A DNA stretch of 64,000 nucleotides from Blastocladiella emersonii ATCC 22665. Taxonomy: Eukaryota > Blastocladiomycota > Blastocladiomycetes > Blastocladiales > Blastocladiaceae. The stretch spans positions 248,001-312,000 of the forward strand of contig JANHCV010000006.1 of NCBI GenBank assembly GCA_025594325.1, given 5' to 3'. The position numbers and the translations under genes are program-made. Every line of letters begins with the position of its first letter. Position 1 is the first letter of the stretch. Below the pieces are notes generated by a model. That model made no database searches, had not been told where the DNA came from, and worked only from the letters and a program-made list of their open reading frames with translations. This document shows positions 34,501 through 45,684 of the stretch, piece after piece.

Positions 34501-37500
34501 AGACGGTGCTCGAGCTCCGCACCCGCATGGAGCCCGAGGCGCTCTACTGGACGTGCTTCTCGCGGTCGCGCGCCGCGTGGAAGGGTAAGGCCATCGGCGC
34601 CGTCCTCGACCTCGTCGCCGCCCAGCGCTCGGTCCTCGCTCGCTCGCCCAACGTCCAGAAGCTGTACACGGCGCTGCACCAGCTCGCCGAGCTCGGCGGC
34701 GCCAACGCCGTCTCGGTCGCGGCCAAGGCCAAGGGTGCCCAGTCGGTCCAGCTCCGCGCCCGCGCGCTGCTGATCGCGATGCAGCTGCCCGGGTTCGACG
34801 AGCGGTACCGCCAGTTCTGTGACGTGACGCGCGCGGTCGCGGCGCTGCCCGAGGCGTCGCCCGCCGCGCACGAGGAGGCCATGAACCTCATCAACTCGCC
34901 CTTCTCCATCTTCGACGTGCTCCCCTCGCTCTTCTACGAGCACGACGTGCCCGCCGTCGACCGCCTCATCGCCCTAGACATGTACGTGCGCCGCGCCTAC
35001 AACACGTACCGCGTCCACGCCGTCAAGAAGCACGACGCGTTCCCCGTCCCGCTCGTCGAGTGGCACTTCCAGTTCCCCGCCCACGATCTGGGGATTGGAA
35101 ACGCGTCGGCCGCGGCCGCCGGCGGGTCGGCCTACGACAACCTGCGCACGGCGTCGGTCTCGGACATGACGCTCATGATCAAGCGCGGCGACCTCGGCCC
35201 AGTCCGCGTCGGCGTCATGGCCGCCGTCCGCGACGCCGCCGAGCTCCAGCAGCACCTGCCCGCGATCCTCGCGCTGTTCCCGCAGGTCAAGGCCAAGAAG
35301 CTCGGGCGCACCGAGCCGTGGCACGTGCTCAACGTCGCGGTCGAGGTGCCCGCGGCCAACGCCGAGGACGACGAGGCCGACGACGGTGCCGACGCCGACG
35401 CGGCGCTGTCGTCGCTGTTTGGGTCGCTGCTCGCGTCGTCGACGGCGGCGCTCCGGTCGCGCGGGATCCGCCGCGTCACCATGGTCGTGTACCGCAAGGG
35501 CCAGTACCCGCGGTACTTCACGTTCCGCGAGCGGCTCGCGTTCGGCGAGGACGCGACGATCCGCAACATCGAGCCGTCGCACGCGTTCCAGCTCGAGCTG
35601 TACCGGCTCGCGCGCTTCAACCTCGTGCCCGTCGCCACGCCCACCAACCGCAGCATCCACGTCTACCACGCCGTCGGCAAGGACAACGCGCTCGACTCGC
35701 GGTTCTTCGTCCGCGCGCTCGTGCGCCCTGGCCGCCTCACGCCCGGCGCCGGGCAGCGGTCGACGGTCGAGTACCTCACGGCCGAGGCCGACGGGATCCT
35801 CACCGACACGCTCAACGCGCTCGAGCTCGCAGCCGAGCGGTTCCCCAACACCGACTGCAACCACCTGTTCCTCAACTTCCTGCCCGAGCTGCCCGTGTCG
35901 CCCGACGAGGTGCAGGACTCGTTCGCCGGGTTCCTGATGCGCCACGGCAAGCGGCTGTGGAAGCTGCGCATCACCAGCGCCGAGATCCGGTTCCTGTGCC
36001 ACCCGCCGACCACCGGCGCCGAGACCACGACGTACCGGTTCTTCGTGTCGAACGTGTCGGGGGTGATCAAGGCCGAGCGGTACCGCGAGGTCAAGGACGA
36101 CCGCGGGCGCGTCGTGCTGCACACCGAGGGCACGTCGTCCGCGTCGGGCAAGGGCGAACACCACCTCGCGCCCGCCGACTGGGCGTACCCGAACAAGGAG
36201 AAGGTGCAGCCCAAGCGGCACCGCGCGCACGTCATGGGCACCACCTACGTCTACGACTACCTCGACCTCGTCCACGAGGCGCTCGCCCAGCAGTGGGCGC
36301 GGTACCCGCACCTCGCGCGGCCCGCCGGCAACCTCGTCGACGCCGTCGAGCTCGTCCTCGGCGAGGACGGCGCCCTGCGCAAGGTCACCCGCCCGATCGG
36401 GTCCAACACGTGCGGCATGGTCGCGTGGCTCGTCGAGATGAAGACGCCCGAGTGCCCGCGCGGCCGGTCCATGGTCCTGATCGCCAACGATATCACCTTC
36501 GCCATCGGGTCGTTCGGCCCGCAGGAGGACGACGTGTTCGCCGCCGCGTCCAAGCTCGCCCGCGAGCTCGGCGTCCCGCGCATCTACGTGTCGGCCAACT
36601 CGGGTGCCCGCATCGGGCTCGCCGACGAGGTCCTCGCCGCGTACCGCATCGCGTGGGTCGACCCGCGCGACCCCGCGCTCGGGTTCAAGTACCTGTACCT
36701 CACGCCCGAGGACTACGACCGCCTGCGCGACTCGGTCACGGTCGAGCGCGTCGTCGACGACGTCACGGGCGAGACGCACATGCGCATCGTCGACGTGATC
36801 GGGATCAAGGACGGGCTCGGCGTCGAGAACCTCATGGGCTCGGGCCTGATCGCCGGCGAGACGTCGGCCGCGTACGACGAGATCTTCACGGCCACGCTCG
36901 TCGCGTGCCGCTCCGTCGGCATCGGCGCGTACCTGGTGCGCCTCGGCCAGCGCGCGATCCAGTGCGACGGCCAGCCCATCATCCTCACGGGCGCCGCGGC
37001 CCTCAACAAAGTGCTCGGCCGCGACGTGTACACGTCGAACCTGCAGCTCGGCGGTGTCCAGATCATGCACCGCAACGGGATCTCGCACCTCACGTGCATC
37101 GACCCGCTGCACGGCGTCGCCCAGATCATCCAGTGGCTCAGCTACGTCCCCGCCCACCGCGGCGCGCCGCTCCCGATCCTCCTGGCGCCCATCAGCAACC
37201 CGGCAACGATTGCGGCCGCGCACCCGGCTTCGGCCTTCTCGACCACGGCGTCCTCGGTCGTCGACGGCGCCGCCGCCGACGCGGCCGCGTCCCAGTTCGA
37301 CGAGGCCGACCGCGACATCGGGTTCGCGCCGACAAAGTCGCCGTACGACCCGCGCCACATGCTGCACGGGCACCACGACGAGTCGGGCGCGTGGGTCGGC
37401 GGGTTCTTCGACCGCGGCTCGTGGATGGAGACCATGGACGGGTGGAGCAAGACGGTCGTCGTCGGCCGCGGCCGTCTCGGCGGAGTCCCCGTCGGCGCGA

Positions 37501-38774
37501 TCGCCGTCGAGACGCGTGCCGTCGAGGCCGTGATCCCCGCCGACCCGGCGAACCCGGACTCGGCCGAGCAGACGGTCGTCGAGCCGCCCGGCGTGTGGAC
37601 GCCGGCGTCCGCGTACAAGACGGCGCAGGCGATCCGCGACCTCGGCCGCGAGGGTCTCCCGCTGCTCATCTTCGCCAACTGGCGCGGGTTCTCGGGCGGC
37701 CAGCGCGACATGTTCGACGCCATCCTCAAGTTCGGCAGCTACATCGTCGACGCCCTGCGCACCTACCCGCGGCCCGTGTTCGTCTACATTGTCCCGCACG
37801 GCGAGCTGCGCGGCGGCGCCTGGGTCGTCCTCGACCCGTCGATCCACCAGAGCGGCGGCATGGAAATGTACGCCGACGCGACCGCCCGCGGCGGCGTCCT
37901 CGAGCCCGAGGGCATGGTCGAGATCAAGTACCGCAAGCCCCAGCTGCTCAACACGATCGACCGCCTCGACGACGACTGCCGCCGCTGGAAGTCCAAGCTC
38001 GCGCCCGCGGCTGCTGGTGCCGCCGCCGCTGACGCCAAGTCGGCCGGCGACGCCGCTACGCCCAAGAAGCACGACTCGGCGACCAGTCTCGCGACGGTCG
38101 GCACCACCGCCGCCACGGCGTCGACGGCGTCGTCGGACTCGGACGACGAGAACCCCGCGGCGACGCGCGCGGCGCTGCAGGCGCAGCTCCAGTCGCGCCA
38201 GGAGTCGCTGCTGCCCGTGTACCACCAGGCCGCGCTCAAGTTCGCCGACCTGCACGACACGCCCGGGCGCATGAAGGCCAAGGGCGCGGTGCGCGCCGTG
38301 CTCGAGTGGACCCGCGCCCGCGCCTTCTTCCACTGGCGCATCCGCCGCCGCATCGCCGAGGACCGTCTGCGCGACCGCGTCCGCGCCGCGTCGCCTGATC
38401 TCGCGCGCGGCGACGTCGACGCGCTGATCCGCGCGTGGTTCAACGAGGCCCACGCCAATACCGCCGTGAACTGGGACGAGGACAACGTCGTCGTCGCCAA
38501 GTGGCTCGAGGCCGCCGAGGCCGAGGCGGGTACGACCGCGGAACCCGCGTCCGTCGCCGCCAAGGTCCAGGCCAGCATCGACGCGCTCGAGGTCGCGCAC
38601 CTCGGCGCCCTCGTCGCTAAGATTCTCCGCGACAAGCCCCAGGCCGCCGTCGCGGGGCTTGCCCAGGCGCTGCTCGGCGGCGGCGCTGCGGGCGCGGCCG
38701 CGCCCCAGCAGGGCATGGCATCCGCGCTCGCGTCGTTCGCGCAGCTCGCCACGGTGCTTCGCCCGGCCCAGTAG
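31558..38774 (+). CDS. ACC1: Acetyl-CoA carboxylase
   Basis: Three exons (31558-31681, 31762-32288, 32364-38774) close in frame to 2353 residues. It carboxylates acetyl-CoA to malonyl-CoA in the cytosol, the first committed step of fatty acid synthesis. The biotin carboxylase domain begins with SVLIANNGIAAVKEIRSVRK and has the ATP-binding EGGGGKGIRK (about residues 221-230) plus ELNPRLQVEHPTTEMVSG. The biotin carrier site is EVMKMIMP, with Lys at about 702. The central region spans ~750-1450. The carboxyltransferase halves show SANSGARIGLADE (about 1628) and LLIFANWRGFSGGQRDMF (about 1982). Two spacers in the C-terminal part are rich in Ala/Ser/Asp (about 1830-1860 and 2090-2150). Every catalytic signature is present. 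It is paired head to head with FAS. Confidence 0.98.
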
Positions 38775-39361
38775 ATGGATGATGTTGAGTTTGAATTTTC
38801 GTATATGGTTTTGCGTGTTTGTTCTCCACATCGTTGACTCGTGTTGTCCTTGATCTGCGTGCCGAGAAAGGAGGCGAAGTTCGCGAGACTTTGACGATGG
38901 CCGTGATCGCTCACGATGGCCATGGTCGCGCAGCTTGCTCGAGATGCGGAACACAACGAACACCTCGAGGGCGGTGCGGTAGACCTTTCCAGCGACCCGT
39001 CTGCATGAGCGGCGTCTAGTTTCTATCGCGCCCGGACCAATTACGGTCGCGCATCCTTTTGTGAGACGACTACAGAGACTTGAGAGCAGCGGTGGTGAGG
39101 GCGAAAATGGGACGAGATGCGATCAAATCAACGCGTGGACATCGCGGTTGAGGGTCACGCTGAGTTTGGACTGCTGTTCGTGCAGCAAACAACTTGCCCT
39201 ACAGTTCAACGTTACCATATTCCCGTCGATTGATCATGTAATCAATCGCGATCAAACTAGTTCACGGGTGCTCACGACCCTTGACCGCTCGATCAAACGA
39301 AAGTAGTCGTAGCCGTCCTCCCACGTTTGCACTCCCTGATTCTTGGGTTCCCTGGTTCAGC
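38775..39361. other. ACC1 downstream region, no gene seen
   Basis: A/T-richer than ACC1. It begins with a likely 3' UTR (GAATTTTCGTATATGG). No open frame here has protein-like composition. Confidence 0.4.
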
Positions 39362-39884
39362 TTACCAGTGGTAGCTAGCCGCGACCGACGTCGTTGTCGA
39401 CGAGCCGCCCGTCAACGACGCGATGCGTTTCCGCTTCCGCGGCGCGGCGAGGGGCGCGGTCCTTGCTTCGTTGGACTGTATCGTCGGAAGAGTAGCGCTT
39501 GATGGACTCGGCTCAGGGTCGGGCTCGGGGTGCGGCTCCATCACCGCAATCTGCGAGGAACTGCTGGGCGGGAGCCACGCGTACCCTGCGACCTGCTCGA
39601 CAACGACCGGTACTCCGCCACACACGCTCGCCGTTACCGCGCGCACCTCGTCGTGCGGTAGGTGTACACGTGCAACTCGGCGCGTGCGTGGCCGTGTACC
39701 TGGGCGCAACGCACGCCACGACGGTGAGACGGACCGCGACCTTGACCGGGTTCGCGGTGAGCGCGGAGTGCGCCATGCCGAAGTCGGTGCGGCCGTTGAC
39801 GACGGGGAGCGCAAGCGCCTTGAGCCGCGGCTCGTGCGCAGGATCCACACGACGAGCCACGCGGGGCCTGACATTCATGAGCAT
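39362..39884 (-). pseudogene. Frameshifted ORF of unknown origin
   Basis: Two overlapping minus-strand frames look like one protein broken by a frameshift near 39655-39675. The upstream frame gives LKALALPVVNGRTDFGMAHS and VAVRLTVVACVAPRYTATHA. The downstream frame gives EVRAVTASVCGGVPVVVEQV, then YAWLPPSSSSQ, an acidic DPEPSPSS stretch and a basic PRKRKRI cluster before the stop. I do not recognise a family. Its place in an accessory island and its broken frame suggest a relic of a mobile element, but this is only inference. Confidence 0.3.
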
Positions 39885-40205
39885 TTTGAGCTACCAGGCC
39901 ATCTTCCGATAGCTACGCTGACGCACGAGGTCCAATCGCCTTACACGAAACGGGGTTTCGTTCGCGTCGTTCATAACACGTGTGTCCGTGACGTCACCGT
40001 GATCGTAGGGCCGGCACGCTCGAAAGGTTCGCAAAGCGCGGGATCTTGTAACCGATGAATATAACGCTTGAGAACTGAAGCGTGTAGAGAGGGTCTATCG
40101 AGGCTAAGGGAAACGGCAGGGGTGAGTCAGCGGGCGGGAGGCGTTTGGCTTCGCGGGACATCTTCAGTCTCCGCGCTCCCTCCACCCAATGCAATGCCAA
40201 GCTCC

Positions 40206-43200
40206 ATGAAATCAAAGATGAAAGCTAATGCAAAAGGCGCGCCAACCTCGACGGCCTTCCACGAGCGGGCCGGCGCGCCGCGTCCGCTGGGTCCAGAACC
40301 CGCGGCTGCCGATCCGTCCCCGCTTCCTCAACCGCCCTTGACCTGCAGCTCATCGATCTTCGGTGAGCAGTTCGAGGAGTACACGCCGTACCGCTACAAC
40401 AGTCCGCGCGATCTCTTTCTCTTCCATAATCCGCGCCAGGAGGCCGAGCTCACAGCGCTCGTGTGCGGTGGCAGCGACATGGGCGATCTCGTCCGCACCC
40501 TTGACGATTATCGCTTCAAGCGGGGCACGGCTCCGCTCTCGTTTCTTCTCAATGCCGAGCGTCCCGAGGTGATTGCGCGGAACATGCTCCTTTTCCACGC
40601 GATGGAACACGTCGATCCAATGACGTGTGCGATTTACATTATGCAGCTGTGGTACTCGCTGCTTCTCGAGCCTGCGGCTCGCAATTTTTGGAACGACCAG
40701 ATGCGCGCGTGTTTGGCCAAAGACTGGCTCAACGTGCCCAAAGACGCATTCGTGCGCGTGCTCAATGAGCAGACGTTGCGCGCCGTGTGTAACGGAGCGC
40801 CCGGGGAGGGCCGAATACACGATGACTAGCGAACAAGGATGTATGTGGTTGAACAGCAGGGAGCGAGAACAGAGTGCGAGCGAGCGGCGGCTCAACAATC
40901 CGAGACGTCACGGCGCACGTGCCAAACGCGCACGTGACACCGTGCGCCACTGCTGGCAGCCCTGGCTCGACGCGGATTGGACTCCTGACACGCTCTACGC
41001 TCAGCGCGAGCACTATTATCGGTCGAACCCGATTCCTGGTATCCGGGACTCGACGCCCGCCGTTCTTGCCAAACGCTTTATGATGCAGATGGAGGCGCGA
41101 TACCGCGGCCAGCTCTATGGCTCTGAAATCGCGCATCTATGGTGCTATGCCGAGCGTCACGCCGAGGACGGCGTTTACCTTGTCCATCCTCGCGATCGCC
41201 ACCCATACGAGAAGCACGGTTACCATGCCCGTCCAGGGAGCGAAGCGGCGCTCTTGTTTTCGCCGCCCGAAGTCAACCCAACAATGTTACTTGTGCGCAG
41301 TGACGGCTCACTCTACTACGCCTTGCCTGGCGGCAATTTTCCGTTCGACGCAACCAGCATCACGATGGATTCCCGCTCGAATTCCTACTTGATTGTCTAA
41401 AAAGTCACCAATTGGTTGGTGACGCTTCGGCTTGCGCTGACCGAATCCTCTGGCCGCCTGCGCATCACGTTTGCTTCCGGGCACCCGCTGGCCCTCATGG
41501 AGGATCTTGCGGCGGATTCGACCATGCGCTTTGACGTGGTCGACGCACCCGACTTCATGCCAAACTGCGTGCTCCTGGGTGTTTTGATTCACGGCGGAGT
41601 TTTGCTCAAATCCAGCGAAGACAAGTGGCAGCGCTCCTTGCTCCTCACGTACACGACTCAAAGTTCGATGGATGCTTGCTCACCCGGCGAACTTCTCCTC
41701 AAATCAACGGGACTCGAGCACGAGGCTTTTGCTACGCTTCTTGGCGTCCAACTGTCTGAACTTCCGAGCGAAGACAGCCCGATGACGTACGTCCAAAACT
41801 TTGCTTGGTCAAACGAGCAGCGTCGGAATACGCGCGTCAAGTACTTGACCTTCTACAAGCTGCGCGTGCCGACCATTCCCATCGCCTTGGCCAAATCGCC
41901 ATATCTTTGCGACGCGCTTCGCAAGTGCATGTCCCATTTGTATACCTTGCCTATGGGTACGTCACATTGAACACGCGTAAGTCGCAGCCCCCCGCTCACT
42001 CGCGCCAACGTGTACTAGTGGATACCATGCGCACGAGTGTCTTGTTCTCCAAGCTTCTTGCAAACGCCTTTGCAGCTGGTCGTCTTGTTGCCAGTGGGTC
42101 TACGCCGGCTTTGACACTGCCTTGGCCGGGCTTGGAGGTTGTGCGCCGAATCCTTTCGCCTTCCGATGCCAAAACGACCCATTCGCATGCAAACTTGCGG
42201 CAGCATCACAACAAGGCGATGCAATGTCCCGTCCTTTACGGCTTCTCTTCCAATACTGTTCAGGACATCTACCGCGCGGACATTTCGGTTTCCCTTGACA
42301 TCCATGCCGTTCCTGACCCGTCCTTCATTTTGGTCGAAGTGGTCAGCCTGCAGGGTGGGACGCAGGTGTACGAAAGCCTGACGGTCAACCTGGATCATGT
42401 CCGTTCGCGCATCAATGTCACTTTTTACCCGTCGGCCGCGTTCGCCAAGGGTCTGGGGCTGAAGTTTGGTGTGATCCGCGTGTTCCCCACATCATCGCGG
42501 CCGCGCAAGCTCCTTGGCGGACGCCATTTTTCGCTCGCTGAGATTTCCGTTTCGCAGCTTCCAGCTGACGCTTTCTTTGCGCCGCTGCGCGGTATCATGG
42601 CGTCCCGTCCACCCGCTCCTCCTTCGATGCAGTCTCTGTCGCTTCCCGTGCTTTACGCTGCCAAGACCAAGCCTAAAACGGTAGAGCTGGTGCTTGCGCT
42701 CCCGCGGGGCAAGGAAAAATCAATCAAGCTCACGCCAGCCCCGTCGGATACTTACGTCGACGCACCTGGTTCTGCCGCCCTTCTCGTTGACGGAAAGAGC
42801 CAGATCATGCGCGTACCGGGACCCGTGTACCTCGACAAGGTGCTTTCCTCACGCAAACAGGGCCGCGCGACCGTCCGATTCACTCGCATTCTCTCAACTA
42901 CTTTTCCGCTTGCTGGTATCGCTGGAAGCCCGCCGCGTATTGGCCGCGCTCGGGAGCTTCTGCATGTCTATGAGCCTGAGATCCTCATCGCTGCTACTTC
43001 GCTTGAGGTCGCGATCATGGACCTGGAATTGCCAACGGCAAGAACACCACGCCCGATTCCACGTCGGCTCGTGGCCAATTGTGGGATTCGCATTGTCAAG
43101 TACATCTTCGACTTCTTCATGCTGTCAGGCGCGCGCATCGTCGAGGTCAAGCATGAGCGCGACGGGCTATTCGGCGTGCTTATTTTCAACACGCTTCGCC

Positions 43201-43634
43201 TGATTCTTCCACACGGACCTGGTACCGAGGGGACGCTGGTCCTTGAGGGCTCTATGGCGTTTGACCCCTCGTTTGGCCGTGATCCTGCGCAAAAGCATCT
43301 GATCCCGATGTTCGCTGATGCTCGCCGCCATTTTACCGGCCAAGGTCAAGACAGCACTTCTTACACGACGTTCATGGAAACTCTCACGCTGTCTACGGAC
43401 GAGCTTGACTTTTTCATGGAGTACGTCGCCTGCGCGGCCCTTTCCACGCCAGCAGCTCCTGACACTTGTGCGGAGGATCCACGTTTCAATGCGCGGTACT
43501 ACGAGAAGCTGGCGCCCGAGCTCAAACCAGCTTTCTTCCTGCCGCTCTTCCCGATTTGCGGTCGGGAAAACCTGGGGCCTTGTGCGCGCGCGTTTCTCAA
43601 CACCCAGGTCTGTGAGCGGCTTCCCCGCCAATAA
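40206..43634 (+). pseudogene. DUF4470-like protein, copy A (one in-frame stop)
   Basis: Three exons (40206-40786, 40830-41956, 42019-43634) sum to 1107 codons. The start ATG matches copy B (both read AAAGCTAATGCAAAA shortly after it). The N-terminal part resembles DUF4470: GEQFEEYTPYRYNSPRDLF, LVCGGSDMGDLVRTLDDYRF, and SFLLNAERPEVIARNMLLFH. About residue 425 there is MRFDVVDAPDF, like the FDVIDTSNL core of fungal DUF4470/MYND proteins. The C-terminal half is conserved with copies B and C (PHGPGTEGTLVLEGSMAF, DPRFNARYYEKLAP). A TAA at 41398-41400 interrupts the frame at codon ~384, exactly where copy C is open. Intron 2 (41957-42018) is at the same place and phase as in copy C. Either recently inactivated or read through; function unknown. 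Confidence 0.6.
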
Positions 43635-43726
43635 AGTATGACCGATGTTTTTGTTCAAACTCGATCGCGAACTTGATGTGAAAGCGGCGTGGTGAGGCGA
43701 CGCAGTAAACGTGGGGCCGCCCGTGT

Positions 43727-43740
43727 GTGGCGCAACGCGT
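43727..43740 (+). repeat. GTGGCGCAACGCGT motif downstream of copy A
   Basis: The motif lies 93 bp after the copy A stop. The same 14 bases follow copy B at 59888-59875, at nearly the same distance. A 13-base version (GTGGCGCAACGCG) also occurs alone at 14977-14989. Confidence 0.7.
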
Positions 43741-43866
43741 CGACTGCGCCACAACGCACTTGTCGACGAACGTCAATCATCGATTGTCCACCCTAAAACT
43801 CGTTAATCTTACCGAAACAAGTCTATTTATAAGCACAAAAATCACAGGTTTACCTCTTCTTTAACC

Positions 43867-45684
43867 CTACGCCCGTATTGACCGAGGGCGAACGTGAGTG
43901 ATCTTGGGAAGCCACCGCGGGTGCTTTTCAGCGAGCGCGAGCAGAACGTTGTTGACAAACACGTTGCGTGAACGACCTTTTACAAAGTCGGCCACCACGG
44001 CCGCATTCTCGCACTTGAAGAACGCGTTGTAGTTGTTGAGTTCCATGGTTTTCGCGAGCGCCATGGCCTCGAGTAACAGTACGTTGGTGTCACGATCTGA
44101 GAGCGGGATGTGATGATAGCCGCCAGACGCGCTTTGCGCCAGGATTTCATGAGGCAACACGACGCCACGACGAGTGTGTGCAGCGACCGGCTGCGAAGTA
44201 ATCCACCGTCGCGACCAACCGCAAAGAGTAATCCGGACCCGGCGGGCTTGGCGCGGTTGGGAAGGGTCAAAATTGGCGAGATGGTGAACGAGCGGCAAGA
44301 GACATGCACGGCCGTACGGGAAGATGGTAGAAACGTGGTCAAGAAAGCCAAGAATTTGCACTGCGGTCGAGTGTGTGTGAGGCACGGTTGGTAAAAGTCG
44401 CATGAGCTCTTTGGCGATCTCAAGCTTGGCCTCGGTCACTCGCACTGCAAGGTGGTCGCTGCGACACTCAAACTCGTAGCCAATCCAAGCCGTCTGCTGC
44501 TTGAAAGCAGTGTCCGACTTTTTCTTGTTGATGCGGAGACCAAATGCCTCGAGCTGAGCCAGGACCTTGCCGAACAGCTGTGCATGCTGGTCGCGAGGCA
44601 AATTGGTCGTGATAAGAAAGTCGTCGACGTAAATGAAGACACCGTCAATTCCGGGAATGCGCATGAGAATGTTTCTGACGTGCTTGAGCACGGTGGCAAG
44701 CAACCACGGACTGATGCGCAGCCCCATGGTGGATCGAGTGAACTCGTAGTGGACACCGCGGTAAGTGAAGCCCCAGTGCCTCGACGTCGGGTGCAGCGGG
44801 ACGTGGTGCATGGCGTTGGACAAGTCGATGGATGCGAGGCCCGTGACCCCTCGCCCGCGAGTGAGGCGAAGAACGTCGGCGGCCTGCGGGATGCGGTACT
44901 TGGGCGGTTTGCCAGAAGCGGGATGTGCGAGCTTGGCGTTGATGAGCAGCCGAGGTTTTGCGGGATCGTCGCGCTTGGGGATCAACATCAGCGGGACCGA
45001 CGCAGTGCAAGGCGACGGGACGAGACGCGCGATCCCCGTGTCGACTAAGTGTGCGACGACGTGATCCATGTCCGCAGAAGGCCGAGTTTCAATAAAGCAC
45101 GCGCTCTCGGGCGGATGGACCATGGCGCCGTCCTTGATCCAATCGACGATCATAGAGCGAGCTCCGGTGCGCTCGAACTCAGCGGAACAGAGGATTCCAC
45201 CGCGCAAGTCCAACTGCGACATGTCATAGTTGCTGGTCTCAGGCTGCTGGTGCTGAGAGAGTAGTGCGAGACCATCGAGAAGCTCCTCGGTTTCAGTGTC
45301 GATCGCAAACAAACCGTTGTCGCCAAGCTCGTTTAAAAGTCTCTGTACGTCGCGACAAGTCACAGGCGCATCAATCTCATATGTGTCGGCCTCGAGGTCA
45401 AAGTCGCGTAGCACATCGTTAGCGGCCTCCGTTGACTGAGCAACATCGCCAGCTTCTGTACACAGTGGTGGCGATCGAGGCTCACCTCGCGAGAGGTCGC
45501 AAGAGCTAACCGCACCCGGTGGCGCACGTGAAGAAGGCCGATCGCGGAGGATGCGGGAGCAGGAAAGCAGATGGTCCGCAGTTTCAAGCGGTTGTTGAAC
45601 TTCGTTGCCGCCTGGCTGTTGGCAACACCTTTGTTGGTTGAGCAAGAAAACGCTGTTCCGCGATTTAGACTTCATGGCGATCAT
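43867..45684 (-). CDS. Reverse transcriptase/RNase H, DIRS/Ngaro-like
   Basis: An open frame of 605 residues. The reverse transcriptase core spans about 205-430: VPLMLIPKRDDPAKPRLLIN, SIDLSNAMHHVPLHPTSRHW, and the catalytic FIYVDDFLITTN (about 352), followed by GLRINKKKSDT and WIGYEFE. An RNase H-like part follows (SGGYHHIPLSDRDTNVLLLE, then FFKCENAAVVADFVKGRSRN). The upstream RSMIVDWIKDG stretch and the RT-to-RNase-H order resemble DIRS and Ngaro elements rather than LTR elements; I see no protease or integrase. The tyrosine recombinase expected in that group is not visible nearby, nor are split terminal repeats. It may be an incomplete but still open copy. The stop lies 232 bp from the stop of copy A (convergent). 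Confidence 0.8.
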   Translation of the reverse strand: MIAMKSKSRNSVFLLNQQRCCQQPGGNEVQQPLETADHLLSCSRILRDRPSSRAPPGAVSSCDLSRGEPRSPPLCTEAGDVAQSTEAANDVLRDFDLEADTYEIDAPVTCRDVQRLLNELGDNGLFAIDTETEELLDGLALLSQHQQPETSNYDMSQLDLRGGILCSAEFERTGARSMIVDWIKDGAMVHPPESACFIETRPSADMDHVVAHLVDTGIARLVPSPCTASVPLMLIPKRDDPAKPRLLINAKLAHPASGKPPKYRIPQAADVLRLTRGRGVTGLASIDLSNAMHHVPLHPTSRHWGFTYRGVHYEFTRSTMGLRISPWLLATVLKHVRNILMRIPGIDGVFIYVDDFLITTNLPRDQHAQLFGKVLAQLEAFGLRINKKKSDTAFKQQTAWIGYEFECRSDHLAVRVTEAKLEIAKELMRLLPTVPHTHSTAVQILGFLDHVSTIFPYGRACLLPLVHHLANFDPSQPRQARRVRITLCGWSRRWITSQPVAAHTRRGVVLPHEILAQSASGGYHHIPLSDRDTNVLLLEAMALAKTMELNNYNAFFKCENAAVVADFVKGRSRNVFVNNVLLALAEKHPRWLPKITHVRPRSIRA

